Shown: positions 1 through 8,506, counted from the first letter of the stretch. The stretch: DNA of 64,000 nucleotides from Selenomonas sp. AB3002 (GCF_000702545.1 NZ_JNIO01000008.1:1364001-1428000); one strand, 5' to 3'. A program made the numbers and translations. The notes: generated from the sequence alone by a model not told the origin.

Positions 1-596
1 AAGCCCGTGGTGCCCGAGGAAAAATAGATGGCACCGAAGTCATCATCCGTAATGGGCGGCACATTGGGCCTGGTACTGGGACAATCCGCCACCATCAGAT
101 GGTAGCTTTCCGCAAAGGGAGGACAGCCATCCCCCACATAGATGAGCAGCCGCCCCTTGGACAGTCTTTCCGCATTTGTCTCGATACGGCCAATGAAGCT
201 GGGGCCGAAGATGATCACGCTTACTTCGGCCAGTTCCGCGCAGTAGAGAATCTCTTTCGCATCGTAGCGGAAATTGAAGGGCACGGCAATGGCCCCCGTC
301 TTCAGGATGCCAAAGTAAATGGGCAGCCACTCCAGGCAGTTGTACATGAGGATGGCCACCTTGTCCCCCTTGCGGACGCCTCGCTGCAACAGCAGATTGG
401 CACAGCGGTTGGCCTTTTCCTCAAACACGCTCCAGGTGATTTCCCGCCTATAGGGAGCAAAGCGGTCTGATTCAATAAGGCTGTATTCCTTCCAGCTCAT
501 GCGCCGGTTGTCCGGCTCTGTGGGATTGAGTTCCACCAGCGCAACTTCATCCCCATAAAGCTCTGCATTGCGCTCCAGATATTCCATCACAGGCAT
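1..596 (-). CDS. AMP-binding acyl-CoA synthetase, N-terminal part (cut by window edge)
   Basis: Reading leftward from an ATG at 594-596 the frame stays open to the window edge, giving about 198 residues of an ANL-superfamily acyl-CoA ligase. These enzymes activate a carboxylic acid with ATP to an acyl-AMP and pass it to CoA. Visible are the typical N-terminal stretch 'KGDKVAILMYNCLEWLPIYFG', the 'TGAIAVPFNFRY' segment and, at the very edge, the start of the P-loop-like 'YFSSGTTG' motif. The C-terminal lid domain lies outside the window. An AAGGGG lies 11 bases before the ATG. A second ATG three codons in is possible. Substrate cannot be told; medium/long-chain or aromatic acids are all possible. 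Confidence 0.85.
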   Translation of the reverse strand, partial: MPVMEYLERNAELYGDEVALVELNPTEPDNRRMSWKEYSLIESDRFAPYRREITWSVFEEKANRCANLLLQRGVRKGDKVAILMYNCLEWLPIYFGILKTGAIAVPFNFRYDAKEILYCAELAEVSVIIFGPSFIGRIETNAERLSKGRLLIYVGDGCPPFAESYHLMVADCPSTRPNVPPITDDDFGAIYFSSGTTG

Positions 597-785
597 ATTC
601 CCAACGTCCCCTTCCCATTTTCACGGTGTTTCGAACACCCATGTTACAAGTATACAATCAACATCAGCAAACATACAAGTTTTTATTTTCGACATAAATA
701 CAATTTATTCCTGCTCCTAATTTTTGCCTTCGCTTTCAATATGACTCAAAGCCTCCTTGATGCGCCGATAAGTACATTTTGTCTG

Positions 786-815
786 TCGACAAAATTTGGA
801 CAATGGCGTTATAAT
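786..815 (+). promoter_or_regulatory. Predicted sigma-70-type promoter of lgt
   Basis: TCGACA at 786-791 and a perfect TATAAT at 810-815 are 18 bases apart. A strong AAGGAGG (828-834) lies seven bases before the lgt ATG. Confidence 0.6.
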
Positions 816-841
816 GTAAACTATCCTAAGGAGGACTGTAT

Positions 842-1687
842 ATGCACCAATATTTATTCTATATAGGAAACTTTCCCATCCGCAGCTATGGACTTGTCAT
901 TTCCCTCTCCATCATCCTAGCTACGGGAGTAGGCTATTTTCTGGCTAAAAAAGAAAACAAAGGTTATGAGAAGCACATCGTGGACCTTGGCATCTATTGC
1001 GGCATTGCGGGACTGATTGGCGCCCGGCTCTGGGATGTATTCTTCTTTGACTGGGATTACTATTCCCACCATCTGACGGAACTCTTTGCTGTCTGGCAAG
1101 GGGGCATGGCCATACAGGGCGGAGTGCTGCTGGGGGTGCTGACAGGTGTTTATTATTGCAGGAAGCATAAACTGGACACCCTGGCACTGATGGATATCCT
1201 GGCTCCTGCCATCATCCTGGGGCAGGCTCTGGGGCGCTGCGCCAACCTGCTGAATGGCGATGCCTTCGGCGCCCCCACCGGCAGCAGCTTCGGAATTGTC
1301 TATCCTAACACCACCCTTGCCCACCGCACCTATGGCAATCAGCCTCTCTGGCCTGCAGAGGTCTGGGAAGGACAGCTGGACATGGTCATCTTCGCCCTGT
1401 TGCTGATGTTCCGCAGCCACAAGCACGCCAAAGGCCAGTGCTTTGCCCTCTACGTCTTCCTCTACAGCCTGGCCCGCTTCTGCCTGGAATTCCTGCGGGG
1501 AGATTATACGGAAAAAGTCTTCGGACTGCTCACCAGTGCCCAGACCACCAGTTCCATCCTCATGGCCCTGTCTGCAGCCGCCTTTATCCTGGCAGGCATT
1601 TACGAAAAACACCAGCAGCCAAAGCCCGGGCTTTCACCTATAATCGCAGCCACCAGCAGGAAAAAGAAGGATTCCGGGACTGATTGA
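842..1687 (+). CDS. lgt: Prolipoprotein diacylglyceryl transferase Lgt
   Basis: 281 residues, the usual length for Lgt, an inner-membrane enzyme that moves diacylglycerol from phosphatidylglycerol to the lipobox cysteine of prolipoproteins, the first step of lipoprotein maturation. The protein is mostly hydrophobic helices. It has the N-terminal 'IRSYGLVISL' stretch, the family signature as 'GRCANLLNGDAFG' (about residue 128-140; Asp where many homologues have Glu) and the 'PLWPAEVWEGQ' segment before the last helices. AAGGAGG precedes the ATG. A short Lys-rich tail (KKK near the end) probably faces the cytoplasm. The next gene appears to have its own promoter overlapping the stop codon. Confidence 0.95.
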   Translation: MHQYLFYIGNFPIRSYGLVISLSIILATGVGYFLAKKENKGYEKHIVDLGIYCGIAGLIGARLWDVFFFDWDYYSHHLTELFAVWQGGMAIQGGVLLGVLTGVYYCRKHKLDTLALMDILAPAIILGQALGRCANLLNGDAFGAPTGSSFGIVYPNTTLAHRTYGNQPLWPAEVWEGQLDMVIFALLLMFRSHKHAKGQCFALYVFLYSLARFCLEFLRGDYTEKVFGLLTSAQTTSSILMALSAAAFILAGIYEKHQQPKPGLSPIIAATSRKKKDSGTD

Positions 1688-1713
1688 CGAAATAGACCAT
1701 TATCATTTATAAT
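1684..1713 (+). promoter_or_regulatory. Predicted promoter of the AdoMet-decarboxylase-like gene
   Basis: TTGACG at 1684-1689, an 18-base spacer and TATAAT at 1708-1713. The -35 box overlaps the lgt stop codon, so the following gene can be expressed separately. Confidence 0.55.
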
Positions 1714-1752
1714 TTACTTTATGACTACATACTAACAAGGAGGGTTTGGTTC

Positions 1753-2211
1753 GTGAAACTTAATGCAAGGCACCTGACGGTGGATTTGTATAACTGCAAG
1801 AACAGTCAGCTTACCGACATAGATCTCATCAAGAAGACCCTGAAGAGCAGCCTTTCCCAAAATGGTGCCAGCCTCATCGGCCTGTGCTGTGAGCAGGTAG
1901 AGGATGACCATCATGCCCTGATGGGTATTCTGGAGGAAGGCCACATCTCCCTGCAGGTTTACAGCGATCTGAAATATGTGGCCATGGACATCTTCCTCTG
2001 CAAGGAAGATGCCCAGCCTGAAGCAATCTCCAAAGCCATGCGTTCCTTCTTCAAGCCGGACAAGACCAAGACCACCCTCCTGAAGCGTGGGGATTTCACC
2101 ACCCTGAAGGAAATCAAGCCCAAGGTGAAGACCCATGTGGCCCCCTTGAGGAAAATCCATAACACCGGTGCCAAGGTCATCAGAATTCTGGCTCACAGGA
2201 ACAACAAGTAA
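1753..2211 (+). CDS. SpeH/SpeD-like AdoMet decarboxylase homologue lacking the pyruvoyl serine
   Basis: 152 residues, GTG start with AAGGAGGG eight bases upstream. The chain follows bacterial class 1B S-adenosylmethionine decarboxylases along its length: 'ARHLTVDLYNC' at the N-terminus, 'QNGASLIG' and 'VAMDIFLCKED'. In working enzymes the proenzyme cuts itself before a serine in an ESH motif, turning it into the pyruvoyl cofactor, and a His five residues later helps. Here residue 63 is Gly (EEGH) and residue 68 is Gln, while Cys83 remains. Self-cleavage to a pyruvoyl group therefore looks impossible. About 30 residues, Lys/His-rich, are added at the C-terminus. No spermidine synthase gene is nearby. 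Family placement is strong; function is unknown and decarboxylase activity unlikely. Confidence 0.8.
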   Translation: MKLNARHLTVDLYNCKNSQLTDIDLIKKTLKSSLSQNGASLIGLCCEQVEDDHHALMGILEEGHISLQVYSDLKYVAMDIFLCKEDAQPEAISKAMRSFFKPDKTKTTLLKRGDFTTLKEIKPKVKTHVAPLRKIHNTGAKVIRILAHRNNK

Positions 2212-2223
2212 AATCCCATAGCT

Positions 2224-2250
2224 AAAAAAACCGCCCTCGGGCGGTTTTTA
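2224..2250 (+). terminator. Rho-independent terminator after the SpeH-like gene
   Basis: A-run, GC stem ACCGCCC/GGGCGGT with a short loop, then TTTTT. It closes the lgt/SpeH-like unit before the next gene. Confidence 0.85.
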
Positions 2251-2303
2251 TCTAACTTTTGACTGAAACTGAAGCAATTTCTCACCATTAAGGAGTGTAT
2301 ATC

Positions 2304-3347
2304 TTGGATAATCCTGACCCTAATAGTTGGCTGAAAATCACCGTCTTACTTTTATCGGTCCTGTTCATCTTTTCCTTTGCCGCCTGCCTCACCCTGACTC
2401 TCAAGGGCTTCCTGCCCAAAGCCAGCGAGGACGAAGACGGCGCCCCCCATACCCCCAGGACTTTGAAATGGCTCTCTGCCCTTTCCTCTCCCTGGCTTAT
2501 CTTCACCTCCGGCCTGGCCAAGCTGCTGCTGCTGCTCACAGGCCATAATCCCCAATCTCAGGAAAGCGTCACTGAAGACGAAGTCAAGGATCTCATTGAG
2601 CAGGGCACGGAGGAAGGCACCTTTGAAAAGACAGAGCAGGCCATGGTGGACAATATCTTCCACATGAGCGACCAGACCATCTATGCTCTGATGACCCCCC
2701 GCCCCCAAATGCTCTGGCTGGACCTGGCGGATCCCCTGAAGCACAACCTGAGGCTCATAAGGGAAACCGCCCAGACGGTCTTCCCCGTGGGCCGGGACAG
2801 CCTTGATGACTTCTGCGGCGTCCTCTATGCCAAAGAGCTCTTGGATGCCAGCCTTTCCCGCAAGTCCCTTGACCTGGCCCAGTACATCCACAAGCCCATC
2901 TTCGTGCCCCGTTCCATGGAAACCTTCCGGGTGCTGGAAAAGATGAAGGACAGCGACATACACGAGGCCATGGTGCTGGACGAATACGGCGGCGTGGTGG
3001 GCTTCGTGACCCTCACGGACATTCTGGAAGAAATCATAGGCGACACCATCGCCGTAGGTGAACCCACCGCCCCCCAGATTTCCGCCCGCGATGACCATTC
3101 CTGGCTGGTGGACGGCCTCTACTCCATTGATGATTTCAAGGAGCGCTTCGAAATCGAAGAGTTGCCCGATGAAGACCACGACCACTACCAGACCATGGGA
3201 GGATTTTTGACCTCCTGCTTCGGCTATATACCAAAAGTAGGTGAAAAGAAAGACTGGCAGGGTTATACCTTTGAAGTGCTGAACATGGACAGAGCCAGGA
3301 TTGACAAGATACTCATCACAGAAAAGCACGTTGCAACCGAAGATTGA
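2304..3347 (+). CDS. CorC/HlyC-type CBS-domain membrane protein with shortened DUF21 region
   Basis: 347 residues from a TTG at 2304, chosen because AAGGAG (2290-2295) sits eight bases before it and overlaps the only earlier start, a GTG. One clear membrane helix (about 10-30) and a second hydrophobic stretch (about 60-78) precede 'VTEDEVKDLIEQGTEEG', the usual linker of CNNM/CorC proteins. A CBS pair follows ('ALMTPRPQMLWLD', 'DEYGGVVGFVTLTDILEEI'), then a CorC_HlyC domain ('WLVDGLYSIDDF'). The DUF21 domain normally has about four helices; here it is cut short. Relatives are linked to magnesium/cobalt efflux or ion homeostasis; the ligand cannot be read here. Confidence 0.85.
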   Translation: MDNPDPNSWLKITVLLLSVLFIFSFAACLTLTLKGFLPKASEDEDGAPHTPRTLKWLSALSSPWLIFTSGLAKLLLLLTGHNPQSQESVTEDEVKDLIEQGTEEGTFEKTEQAMVDNIFHMSDQTIYALMTPRPQMLWLDLADPLKHNLRLIRETAQTVFPVGRDSLDDFCGVLYAKELLDASLSRKSLDLAQYIHKPIFVPRSMETFRVLEKMKDSDIHEAMVLDEYGGVVGFVTLTDILEEIIGDTIAVGEPTAPQISARDDHSWLVDGLYSIDDFKERFEIEELPDEDHDHYQTMGGFLTSCFGYIPKVGEKKDWQGYTFEVLNMDRARIDKILITEKHVATED

Positions 3348-3356
3348 TTGGCCAAG

Positions 3357-3378
3357 GCCGCCCGTAAGGGCGGCTTTT
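3357..3378 (+). terminator. Terminator of the CorC-type gene
   Basis: Perfect 7-bp stem GCCGCCC/GGGCGGC with loop GTAA followed by TTTT, ten bases after the stop codon. Confidence 0.85.
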
Positions 3379-3394
3379 CTGCTTTATGCGAAGC

Positions 3395-3433
3395 CAAAAA
3401 AGAAAGACCTCCCAGCCCACGGCTCGGAGGTCT
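3395..3433 (-). terminator. Terminator of the convergent hypothetical gene
   Basis: AGACCTCC (3405-3412) pairs with GGAGGTCT (3426-3433), with an inner AGCC/GGCT. On the minus strand it is followed by a T-rich run. Confidence 0.8.
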
Positions 3434-3443
3434 CGCCATTATG

Positions 3444-3968
3444 TTATTTTATCACCTTGAACCGCTGCAAGCGCAGCTCCCTGTCCTGGATTGCCTGAGC
3501 GGAATCTCGATTTTCCCGCTCCACGCTATGGATTGCGGGCATGGGCTTGAGATTACCCCTGCCCTTGGTCTGCCTTTCCTTCTCCAGATAAAGGATCTCC
3601 ATCATATTAACCTGCTTCAGGTAATCCTTCAAAAAGCCCTGTTTTCGGGCATAGCGGATTTTCCTGGCCAGCACCAGCACAGCTTCATCCTGCAGTTCCA
3701 GCAGGCTCTCCCTTTCAAGAATCGACTCGTCTATCTCTTCCTTCAGTCCCAGCTTGCCCAGATAATCTATGAGCTCGCCCCGGAAATAGGCCAGGCGCAT
3801 ACGCTCCTGAAGACGCAGGGCGGCCCTGGTCAGTATGCCATCAAGCCTTTCCTCAAAACCGCCATGCTTCAAGCCAAGCACCTCCATGTCACAAGCGAGA
3901 CTCACTCTCCCCATCTTGCAAACGCCTCCCCATCGCTCATCTTTGAGCATTTGGGCATATATTCGCAT
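3444..3968 (-). CDS. Conserved-looking hypothetical protein, charged and helical
   Basis: 174 residues if the first ATG is used. An internal ATG at 3912-3914, preceded by GGGGAGG ten bases upstream, would give 156 residues and has the better ribosome site. I do not recognise the family. The product is soluble, rich in Leu, Arg, Lys and Glu, with long predicted helices such as 'ILTRAALRLQERMRLAYFRG', and has no signal peptide or membrane span. It has its own terminator and lies convergent to the CBS gene and upstream-facing to nothing, so it appears monocistronic. Confidence 0.6.
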   Translation of the reverse strand: MRIYAQMLKDERWGGVCKMGRVSLACDMEVLGLKHGGFEERLDGILTRAALRLQERMRLAYFRGELIDYLGKLGLKEEIDESILERESLLELQDEAVLVLARKIRYARKQGFLKDYLKQVNMMEILYLEKERQTKGRGNLKPMPAIHSVERENRDSAQAIQDRELRLQRFKVIK

Positions 3969-4005
3969 TCTATATCTCTGTTTCCTGCTTAAAGGAATTT
4001 TTTTC

Positions 4006-5367
4006 TCATACTTCCGCCGGCTTTTCTTCCTGACGGGTAAGCCCTGCCCAACCTTTGTTGGTGAGGCGGGCCTTAAGCTCCACTATAAAGGTGGTGCCCT
4101 TCCCCAAAGCGCTCTCTATGCGGATATGCCCCTTGTGCAGATTCACTATTTCCTGGGCAATGGCCAAGCCTAAGCCGTTGCCCCCCATCTCACGGGAGCG
4201 GGCCTTATCCACCCGATAGAAGCGGTCAAAGACCTTTTCCTGATCCTCGGGAGCAATGCCAATGCCAGTATCGGCCACAGCAAACTTCACCCGTCCCTTT
4301 TCTGCTTTGAGAAGAGACACGGTAACCGTTCCTTCCTCCGGAGTATACTTGACGGCATTATCCACCAGAATCAGAATCAGCTGGCGAATCTTCTGCTCAT
4401 CAGCCTGTATTTCCGTCCTCTCCAGATTGTAGGTGTTGAGGGTGATGTGCTTCTGGTCTGCCAAAGGCTGCATCAGCCGGGAAGTCTGCTCGATCAGTCC
4501 CGCCAGGTCAAATTTCTGAGGCTTCAGCTTCAAGGCCTTATTATCACTCCTTGCCACCACCAGCAGGTCGCTGACCAGTTTGGTCATCTTCTTGACCTCA
4601 TCACGCACATCCTCAATGACCTGCTTGAGGAAAGGGGACTGTATGCTGGGGTCATTCTGCAGGAGCTCAGCCGAAGCCATGACCACCGCCAGGGGGGTCC
4701 TGAGCTCATGGGAAGCATCTGCTGCAAACTGACGCTGCTTTTCGTAAGCGGTTTTGAGGGGTATCATGGCACGTCCTGAAAGGATATGACCCACCCCTGC
4801 AGCAATCAGCAGGGCCACCACGCCAACGATAGCCAGGGCATAGGTAGACTTTTCCATGCCGTTGTACATGGCAGTGACGTCCTTGCCCACATAAACCCGC
4901 TGGCCTGTAGCACCATTCCAGGTGCCCGTGACCTCCTTGGCAGTCATCATGATCTTGCTCTTATGCCCATTTTCCCCTGTCTTGGTAAAGACGGACACCT
5001 CTCCTTCCGGCAGGCTCCAGTCCTGCATCACGTCAAGGATAAAGGGCTCAATGCGGAAAGAAGCCCGGGAAAAATTCAGCAGCCGCCCGTCCTCGGCGAA
5101 AACATAGAAGAAAAGCCTGTCATTGGTGCTCTTGTACACCACGCTGTCATCTATCACCAGCTCCGGATGCTGGTTGAGGTAATTCTGGGCATCGCTGACA
5201 TTCTCAACAGTATCAAGAAGCTCCCTGGCCTGCTCAGAGGTGATAGACCACTCCATGGAGCGGTGCATCACAAAGAGAATCACCGCCAGGAAAACAATCA
5301 TCACCAGGGAATAAAGCATCGTAAGCCGCTGGCGGCTGCGGCCGAAAAGATTCTCGGAAATGGCCAT
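4006..5367 (-). CDS. Sensor histidine kinase of an OmpR-type two-component system
   Basis: 453 residues. Two membrane helices (about 13-34 and 176-197) flank a periplasmic sensor region of about 140 residues of no known fold. Then come the HisKA dimerisation box 'DASHELRTPLAVV' with phospho-acceptor His220, and the ATP-binding motifs 'DNAVKYTP' (N), 'DTGIGIAPED' (G1), 'DRFYRVDKARSR' (F) and 'GGNGLGLAIA' (G2). All catalytic motifs are intact. Its ATG overlaps the stop of the response regulator gene by one base, so the two are translationally coupled. Target signal unknown. Confidence 0.93.
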   Translation of the reverse strand: MAISENLFGRSRQRLTMLYSLVMIVFLAVILFVMHRSMEWSITSEQARELLDTVENVSDAQNYLNQHPELVIDDSVVYKSTNDRLFFYVFAEDGRLLNFSRASFRIEPFILDVMQDWSLPEGEVSVFTKTGENGHKSKIMMTAKEVTGTWNGATGQRVYVGKDVTAMYNGMEKSTYALAIVGVVALLIAAGVGHILSGRAMIPLKTAYEKQRQFAADASHELRTPLAVVMASAELLQNDPSIQSPFLKQVIEDVRDEVKKMTKLVSDLLVVARSDNKALKLKPQKFDLAGLIEQTSRLMQPLADQKHITLNTYNLERTEIQADEQKIRQLILILVDNAVKYTPEEGTVTVSLLKAEKGRVKFAVADTGIGIAPEDQEKVFDRFYRVDKARSREMGGNGLGLAIAQEIVNLHKGHIRIESALGKGTTFIVELKARLTNKGWAGLTRQEEKPAEV

Positions 5368-6044
5368 CAGGCACCAGCCTCCAGCTTATAGCCTACACCG
5401 CGGACGGTCTTGATGACAGTCTGTCCGTCACCGGTATCAAGTTTCTTTCTGAGGATTTTCATATAGGAATCAATGTTGTTTGAACTGACATCAGATTCCA
5501 GCCCCCAGATGCGGTCAAGAATGATATCTCTGGGCACCACAATGCCGATATTCTGGGCCAGCAGGTCAAATATCTGGAATTCCCGGGGAGAAAGCTGGAT
5601 AACCTGATCCTTTTTCTTCAGGACCTTGGCCGTGCGGTTCAGGGTGAAATCCCCCACCTCCACCACATCCTGCTGGATCTTCTGGGTGCTGCGACGTCCA
5701 AGGGCGCGCAGGCGGGCCAGGAGTTCTGCAAACTCGAAAGGCTTCACCAGATAATCATCAGCCCCTGCATCCAGCCCGGTTACCCGGTCCTCCACAGAAT
5801 CGCGGGCGGTGAGCATGAGGATAGCCCGCTCGTAACCGTCCCGCCTGAGCCGGGCACAGGCGTCCACGCCGTTCTCCCCGGGCATCATCCAATCCAGCAC
5901 CAGGATATCATAATCGGCATACATGGCGTATTCATAGATATCGCTGCCATTGGTGACCCATTCCACCTGGATATTGTTCTGTTCCAACATGTATTGTATA
6001 AGCTTGCCTAAGCGTTTATCATCCTCTGCCAATAGAACCCGCAT
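5367..6044 (-). CDS. OmpR/PhoB-family response regulator
   Basis: 225 residues. A receiver domain (1-120) carries the acidic pair D8-D9, phospho-acceptor Asp51 in 'LVLDWMMPG', Thr in 'LMLTARD' and Lys in 'DYLVKPFE'. A C-terminal winged helix follows ('LSPREFQIFDLL', 'KTVRGVGYKL'). It is the first gene of the pair with the kinase at 4006-5367. DNA-binding regulator; regulon not visible here. Confidence 0.93.
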   Translation of the reverse strand: MRVLLAEDDKRLGKLIQYMLEQNNIQVEWVTNGSDIYEYAMYADYDILVLDWMMPGENGVDACARLRRDGYERAILMLTARDSVEDRVTGLDAGADDYLVKPFEFAELLARLRALGRRSTQKIQQDVVEVGDFTLNRTAKVLKKKDQVIQLSPREFQIFDLLAQNIGIVVPRDIILDRIWGLESDVSSNNIDSYMKILRKKLDTGDGQTVIKTVRGVGYKLEAGA

Positions 6045-6156
6045 ATCTTATCTGCCTCCTAGAATTTTCGTCTCCGGTGCCAGTCGCAACAAAAAGCAAC
6101 CAACAGCCTTCTTATCATTATAAACCTTTGACCTGCGCTACGCTTGAAATTCTAAT

Positions 6157-6182
6157 GAAAAAGAGCACCTTGCGGTGCTCTT
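6157..6182 (-). terminator. Terminator of guaB
   Basis: Perfect 9-bp stem AAGAGCACC/GGTGCTCTT with a 4-base loop; on the minus strand a T-run follows. It lies between guaB and the promoter region of the two-component pair. Confidence 0.85.
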
Positions 6183-6261
6183 GAGTTAAAAAGTGAGTGA
6201 GGGGCACAAGTGAAGCGCTGCTATGCCTGTGCTCCGAACCCTCAATATGATATTTTTGCTA

Positions 6262-7767
6262 TCAGTCGCGTCCCAGCTGGTCACGCTTAATGACGTCATG
6301 GGCGCCGCCCTCCACGATGGAGGTAGCAGACACCAGGGTCAGACGGGCCTTCTCCCGGAATTCGGGCAGGGAGAGGGAACCGCAGTTGCACATGGTGGAA
6401 CGGATCTTGGCGGTAGTGGTCATGACATTGTCCTTGAGAGTACCAGCATAGGGCACATAGGAATCTACGCCCTCCTCGAAGGAAAGCTTCTTGGCGCCGC
6501 CCAAATCATAGCGCTGCCAGTTGCGGGCGCGGTTGGAGCCTTCGCCCCAGTACTCCTTGTAGTAGTTGCCGTTGAGCTTGATCTTGGCCGTGGGGCTCTC
6601 GTCAAAGCGGGAGAAGTAGCGGCCCAACATCAGGAAGTCAGCACCCATGGCCAGTGCCAGAGTCATGTGGTAATCGTGGACGATACCGCCGTCAGAGCAG
6701 ACAGGAATGTAGACGCCAGTCTCCTCGTAGTATTCGTCACGGGCCTTGCAGACATCGATAAGAGCCGTAGCCTGGCCGCGGCCAATGCCCTTAGTCTCGC
6801 GGGTGATGCAGATGGAACCGCCGCCGATGCCCACTTTGATGAAGTCTGCGCCAGCCTCAGCCAGGAAGCGGAAACCATCAGCATCCACTACGTTGCCTGC
6901 ACCCACCTTCACATCCTCACCGAAGTTCTCGTGGATGTACTTAAGGGTGATGCGCTGCCACTCGGAGAAGCCCTCAGAGGAGTCAATGCAGAGCACATCT
7001 GCACCAGCCTTCAGCAGGGCCGGCACGCGCTCGGCATAATCACGGGTGTTGATGCCTGCGCCCACAATATAGCGCTTGTCCTTGTCCAACAGCTCGAACT
7101 TGTTTTCCTTGCTGTCGGTGTAGTCCTTGCGGAATACCATGTAGCGGAGGCGCTGCTCTTTGTCCACCAGAGGCAGCATATTCAGCTTGTGCTCCCAGAT
7201 GAGGTCGTTAGCCTGGGAAAGAGTGGTGGTATCAGCATCAGCGCAAATCAGCTTCTCGAAGGGGGTCATGAAGGTACCAGCCTGAGTATCAAGGCTCATG
7301 CGGCTGATGCGGTAGTCACGGCTGGTGACAATGCCCAGCAGCTTGCCATTAGAGGTTCCGTCCTCGGTGACGGCCATGGTAGAGTGACGGGTCTTTTCAA
7401 GGAGAGCCAGGATTTCGCCCAGGGTGGTGGTGGTCTTGATATTGGAATCAGAGCTTACAAAGCCGGACTTGTAGCTCTTGACCCTTGCCACCATAGCCGC
7501 CTCTTCCTCAATGGTCTGGGAACCATAGATGAAGGAAACGCCACCCTCCTTGGCCAGGGCAATGGCCATGGTGTCATTGGACACGGACTGCATGATGGCA
7601 GACGTCATGGGGATGTTCATGGAGAGCTTGGGTTCCTCGCCTTTTTTGAACTTCACCAGCGGCGTGCGGAGGGACACATTCGCCGGGATGCACTGCTCAG
7701 ACGAATAGCCCGGTACCAAAAGATACTCCCCGAACGTATGTGATGGTTCCTTGAAATAGAATGCCAA
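6262..7767 (-). CDS. guaB: IMP dehydrogenase with CBS pair
   Basis: 501 residues from a TTG at 7765-7767 (GAAGG about seven bases upstream; the open frame reaches further but without a credible start). It oxidises IMP to XMP with NAD, the committed step to GMP. The catalytic loop appears as '[20 protein letters not shown]', containing the Cys that attacks IMP. The CBS pair lies at about 105-220 ('[13 protein letters not shown]', '[14 protein letters not shown]'), and substrate-binding 'PVCSDGGIV' and 'FLMLGRYFS' follow. The sequence departs from the E. coli type and is slightly longer; I still call IMPDH rather than GMP reductase because of the CBS insert and the flap 'NCGSLSL' region. Its own promoter lies at 7853-7882. 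Confidence 0.9.
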   Translation of the reverse strand: MAFYFKEPSHTFGEYLLVPGYSSEQCIPANVSLRTPLVKFKKGEEPKLSMNIPMTSAIMQSVSNDTMAIALAKEGGVSFIYGSQTIEEEAAMVARVKSYKSGFVSSDSNIKTTTTLGEILALLEKTRHSTMAVTEDGTSNGKLLGIVTSRDYRISRMSLDTQAGTFMTPFEKLICADADTTTLSQANDLIWEHKLNMLPLVDKEQRLRYMVFRKDYTDSKENKFELLDKDKRYIVGAGINTRDYAERVPALLKAGADVLCIDSSEGFSEWQRITLKYIHENFGEDVKVGAGNVVDADGFRFLAEAGADFIKVGIGGGSICITRETKGIGRGQATALIDVCKARDEYYEETGVYIPVCSDGGIVHDYHMTLALAMGADFLMLGRYFSRFDESPTAKIKLNGNYYKEYWGEGSNRARNWQRYDLGGAKKLSFEEGVDSYVPYAGTLKDNVMTTTAKIRSTMCNCGSLSLPEFREKARLTLVSATSIVEGGAHDVIKRDQLGRD

Positions 7768-7852
7768 CGTAACCCCTTCTTTCTTTAGACTTGGAAAATA
7801 TATTTTCAAAAGCTTAACACAGGCACTGCCCCCTGTCAATTCCCGAGGGCAA

Positions 7853-7882
7853 ATTATAGGTTACATGTTTACACTTTCACAA
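7853..7882 (-). promoter_or_regulatory. Predicted promoter of guaB
   Basis: On the minus strand TTGTGA (7877-7882), 18-base spacer, perfect TATAAT (7853-7858). It lies downstream of the terminator of the RNA at 7934-8143, so guaB does not need read-through from that RNA. Confidence 0.6.
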
Positions 7883-7933
7883 AGAAATAATTACAAATAA
7901 TGGCAAGCAAAAGGCCATTTTCTGTATTTCCAT

Positions 7934-8143
7934 AAGAAAACCGGCAAGCCTTACGGGTGCGTCCACCTGACCGGCTGCCGGCCTCTTCAATATGCTATTT
8001 TCCGTTCTCATATCTGCCATTGGGATCGTTTTACGGGCCCATCGGACGTCCCCCTCCTTTGCGCTCCAGTCTACCAATCCACGGCAAGAGCTCCGCTTCC
8101 CTTCGGCTAGCATTACCATTCCCGGGAGGCTGCACCCCTCTTT
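7934..8143 (-). ncRNA. Structured small RNA candidate of unknown class, about 210 nt
   Basis: No plausible gene covers this GC-rich stretch, yet it is built like a transcription unit. A consensus promoter sits just upstream (8150-8178), and a terminator hairpin pairs 7941-7946 with 7976-7981, inner arms included, followed by TTTTCTT. In between are a hairpin with stem 8063-8066/8088-8091 plus 8071-8075/8083-8087, another at 8021-8041 (UGGG and CGU arms), and a possible 6-bp long-range helix (8108-8113 with 7992-7997). The 5' part has GCCGAAGGGAAGC, reminiscent of known riboswitch cores, but I could not fit TPP, lysine, SAM, cobalamin, purine, tmRNA, SRP or RNase P. A 6S-like or new RNA is possible. 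Confidence 0.5.
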
Positions 8144-8149
8144 TTACAT

Positions 8150-8178
8150 ATACTACCAGAAATCAGCCAGAATGTCAA
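8150..8178 (-). promoter_or_regulatory. Strong promoter of the small RNA
   Basis: Minus strand TTGACA (8173-8178), exactly 17 bases, TAGTAT (8150-8155). This is the best sigma-70-type promoter in the first 10 kb and points at no protein start. Confidence 0.7.
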
Positions 8179-8202
8179 CAATGTTTAGACTGTTTTGCCT
8201 AT

Positions 8203-8229
8203 AAGAAAACCTTCCCTTCTGGGGAAGGC
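8203..8229 (-). terminator. Second terminator after tRNA-Pro(GGG)
   Basis: CCTTCCC/GGGAAGG stem followed on the minus strand by TTTTCTT. It directly precedes the small-RNA promoter and insulates it. Confidence 0.7.
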
Positions 8230-8232
8230 AAC

Positions 8233-8261
8233 AAAAAAGGCTCTGCACTAAGTGCAGAACC
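8233..8261 (-). terminator. Terminator of tRNA-Pro(GGG)
   Basis: Eleven-base arms 8239-8249/8251-8261 (one wobble) followed by TTTTTT on the minus strand, about 15 bases after the tRNA. Confidence 0.85.
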
Positions 8262-8275
8262 TTGACCATTCATAA

Positions 8276-8352
8276 TGGTCGGAGCGGCGGGATTTGAACC
8301 CACGGCCTCTTCCACCCCAAGGAAGCGCGCTACCAAACTGCGCTACGCCCCG
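8276..8352 (-). tRNA. tRNA-Pro (anticodon GGG)
   Basis: 77 nt with encoded CCA. The acceptor CGGGGCG pairs with CGCTCCG (one G-U), the anticodon stem CTTCC/GGAAG holds loop TTGGGGT, and the T-arm has GTTCAAATC. It reads CCC/CCU codons. Confidence 0.97.
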
Positions 8353-8506
8353 ACGACATGGATTATTATAGCAGTGTACTCCAACAGTGTCAACAGGTAA
8401 ATTTACTTTTTCTGCACTTTTTTTGAAAAAATTTCTGTTGCCACAGAAAAAGCCCTCCTGCGAAGGCATCAACCCTACTGTGCAGGAAGGCATTTCATGT
8501 TTTGCA

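Noticed and set aside
6223-7743. 506-codon plus-strand frame opposite guaB
   Set aside because: Shadow of the guaB codon bias; no ribosome site or recognisable domain.
8046-8143. TPP or lysine riboswitch
   Set aside because: GGGGTGC, TAATGCTAGC and GCCGAAG look familiar, but the TPP CTGAGA/ACCTGA core and the lysine loop-E arm are missing, and the RNA ends in its own terminator before a separate guaB promoter.
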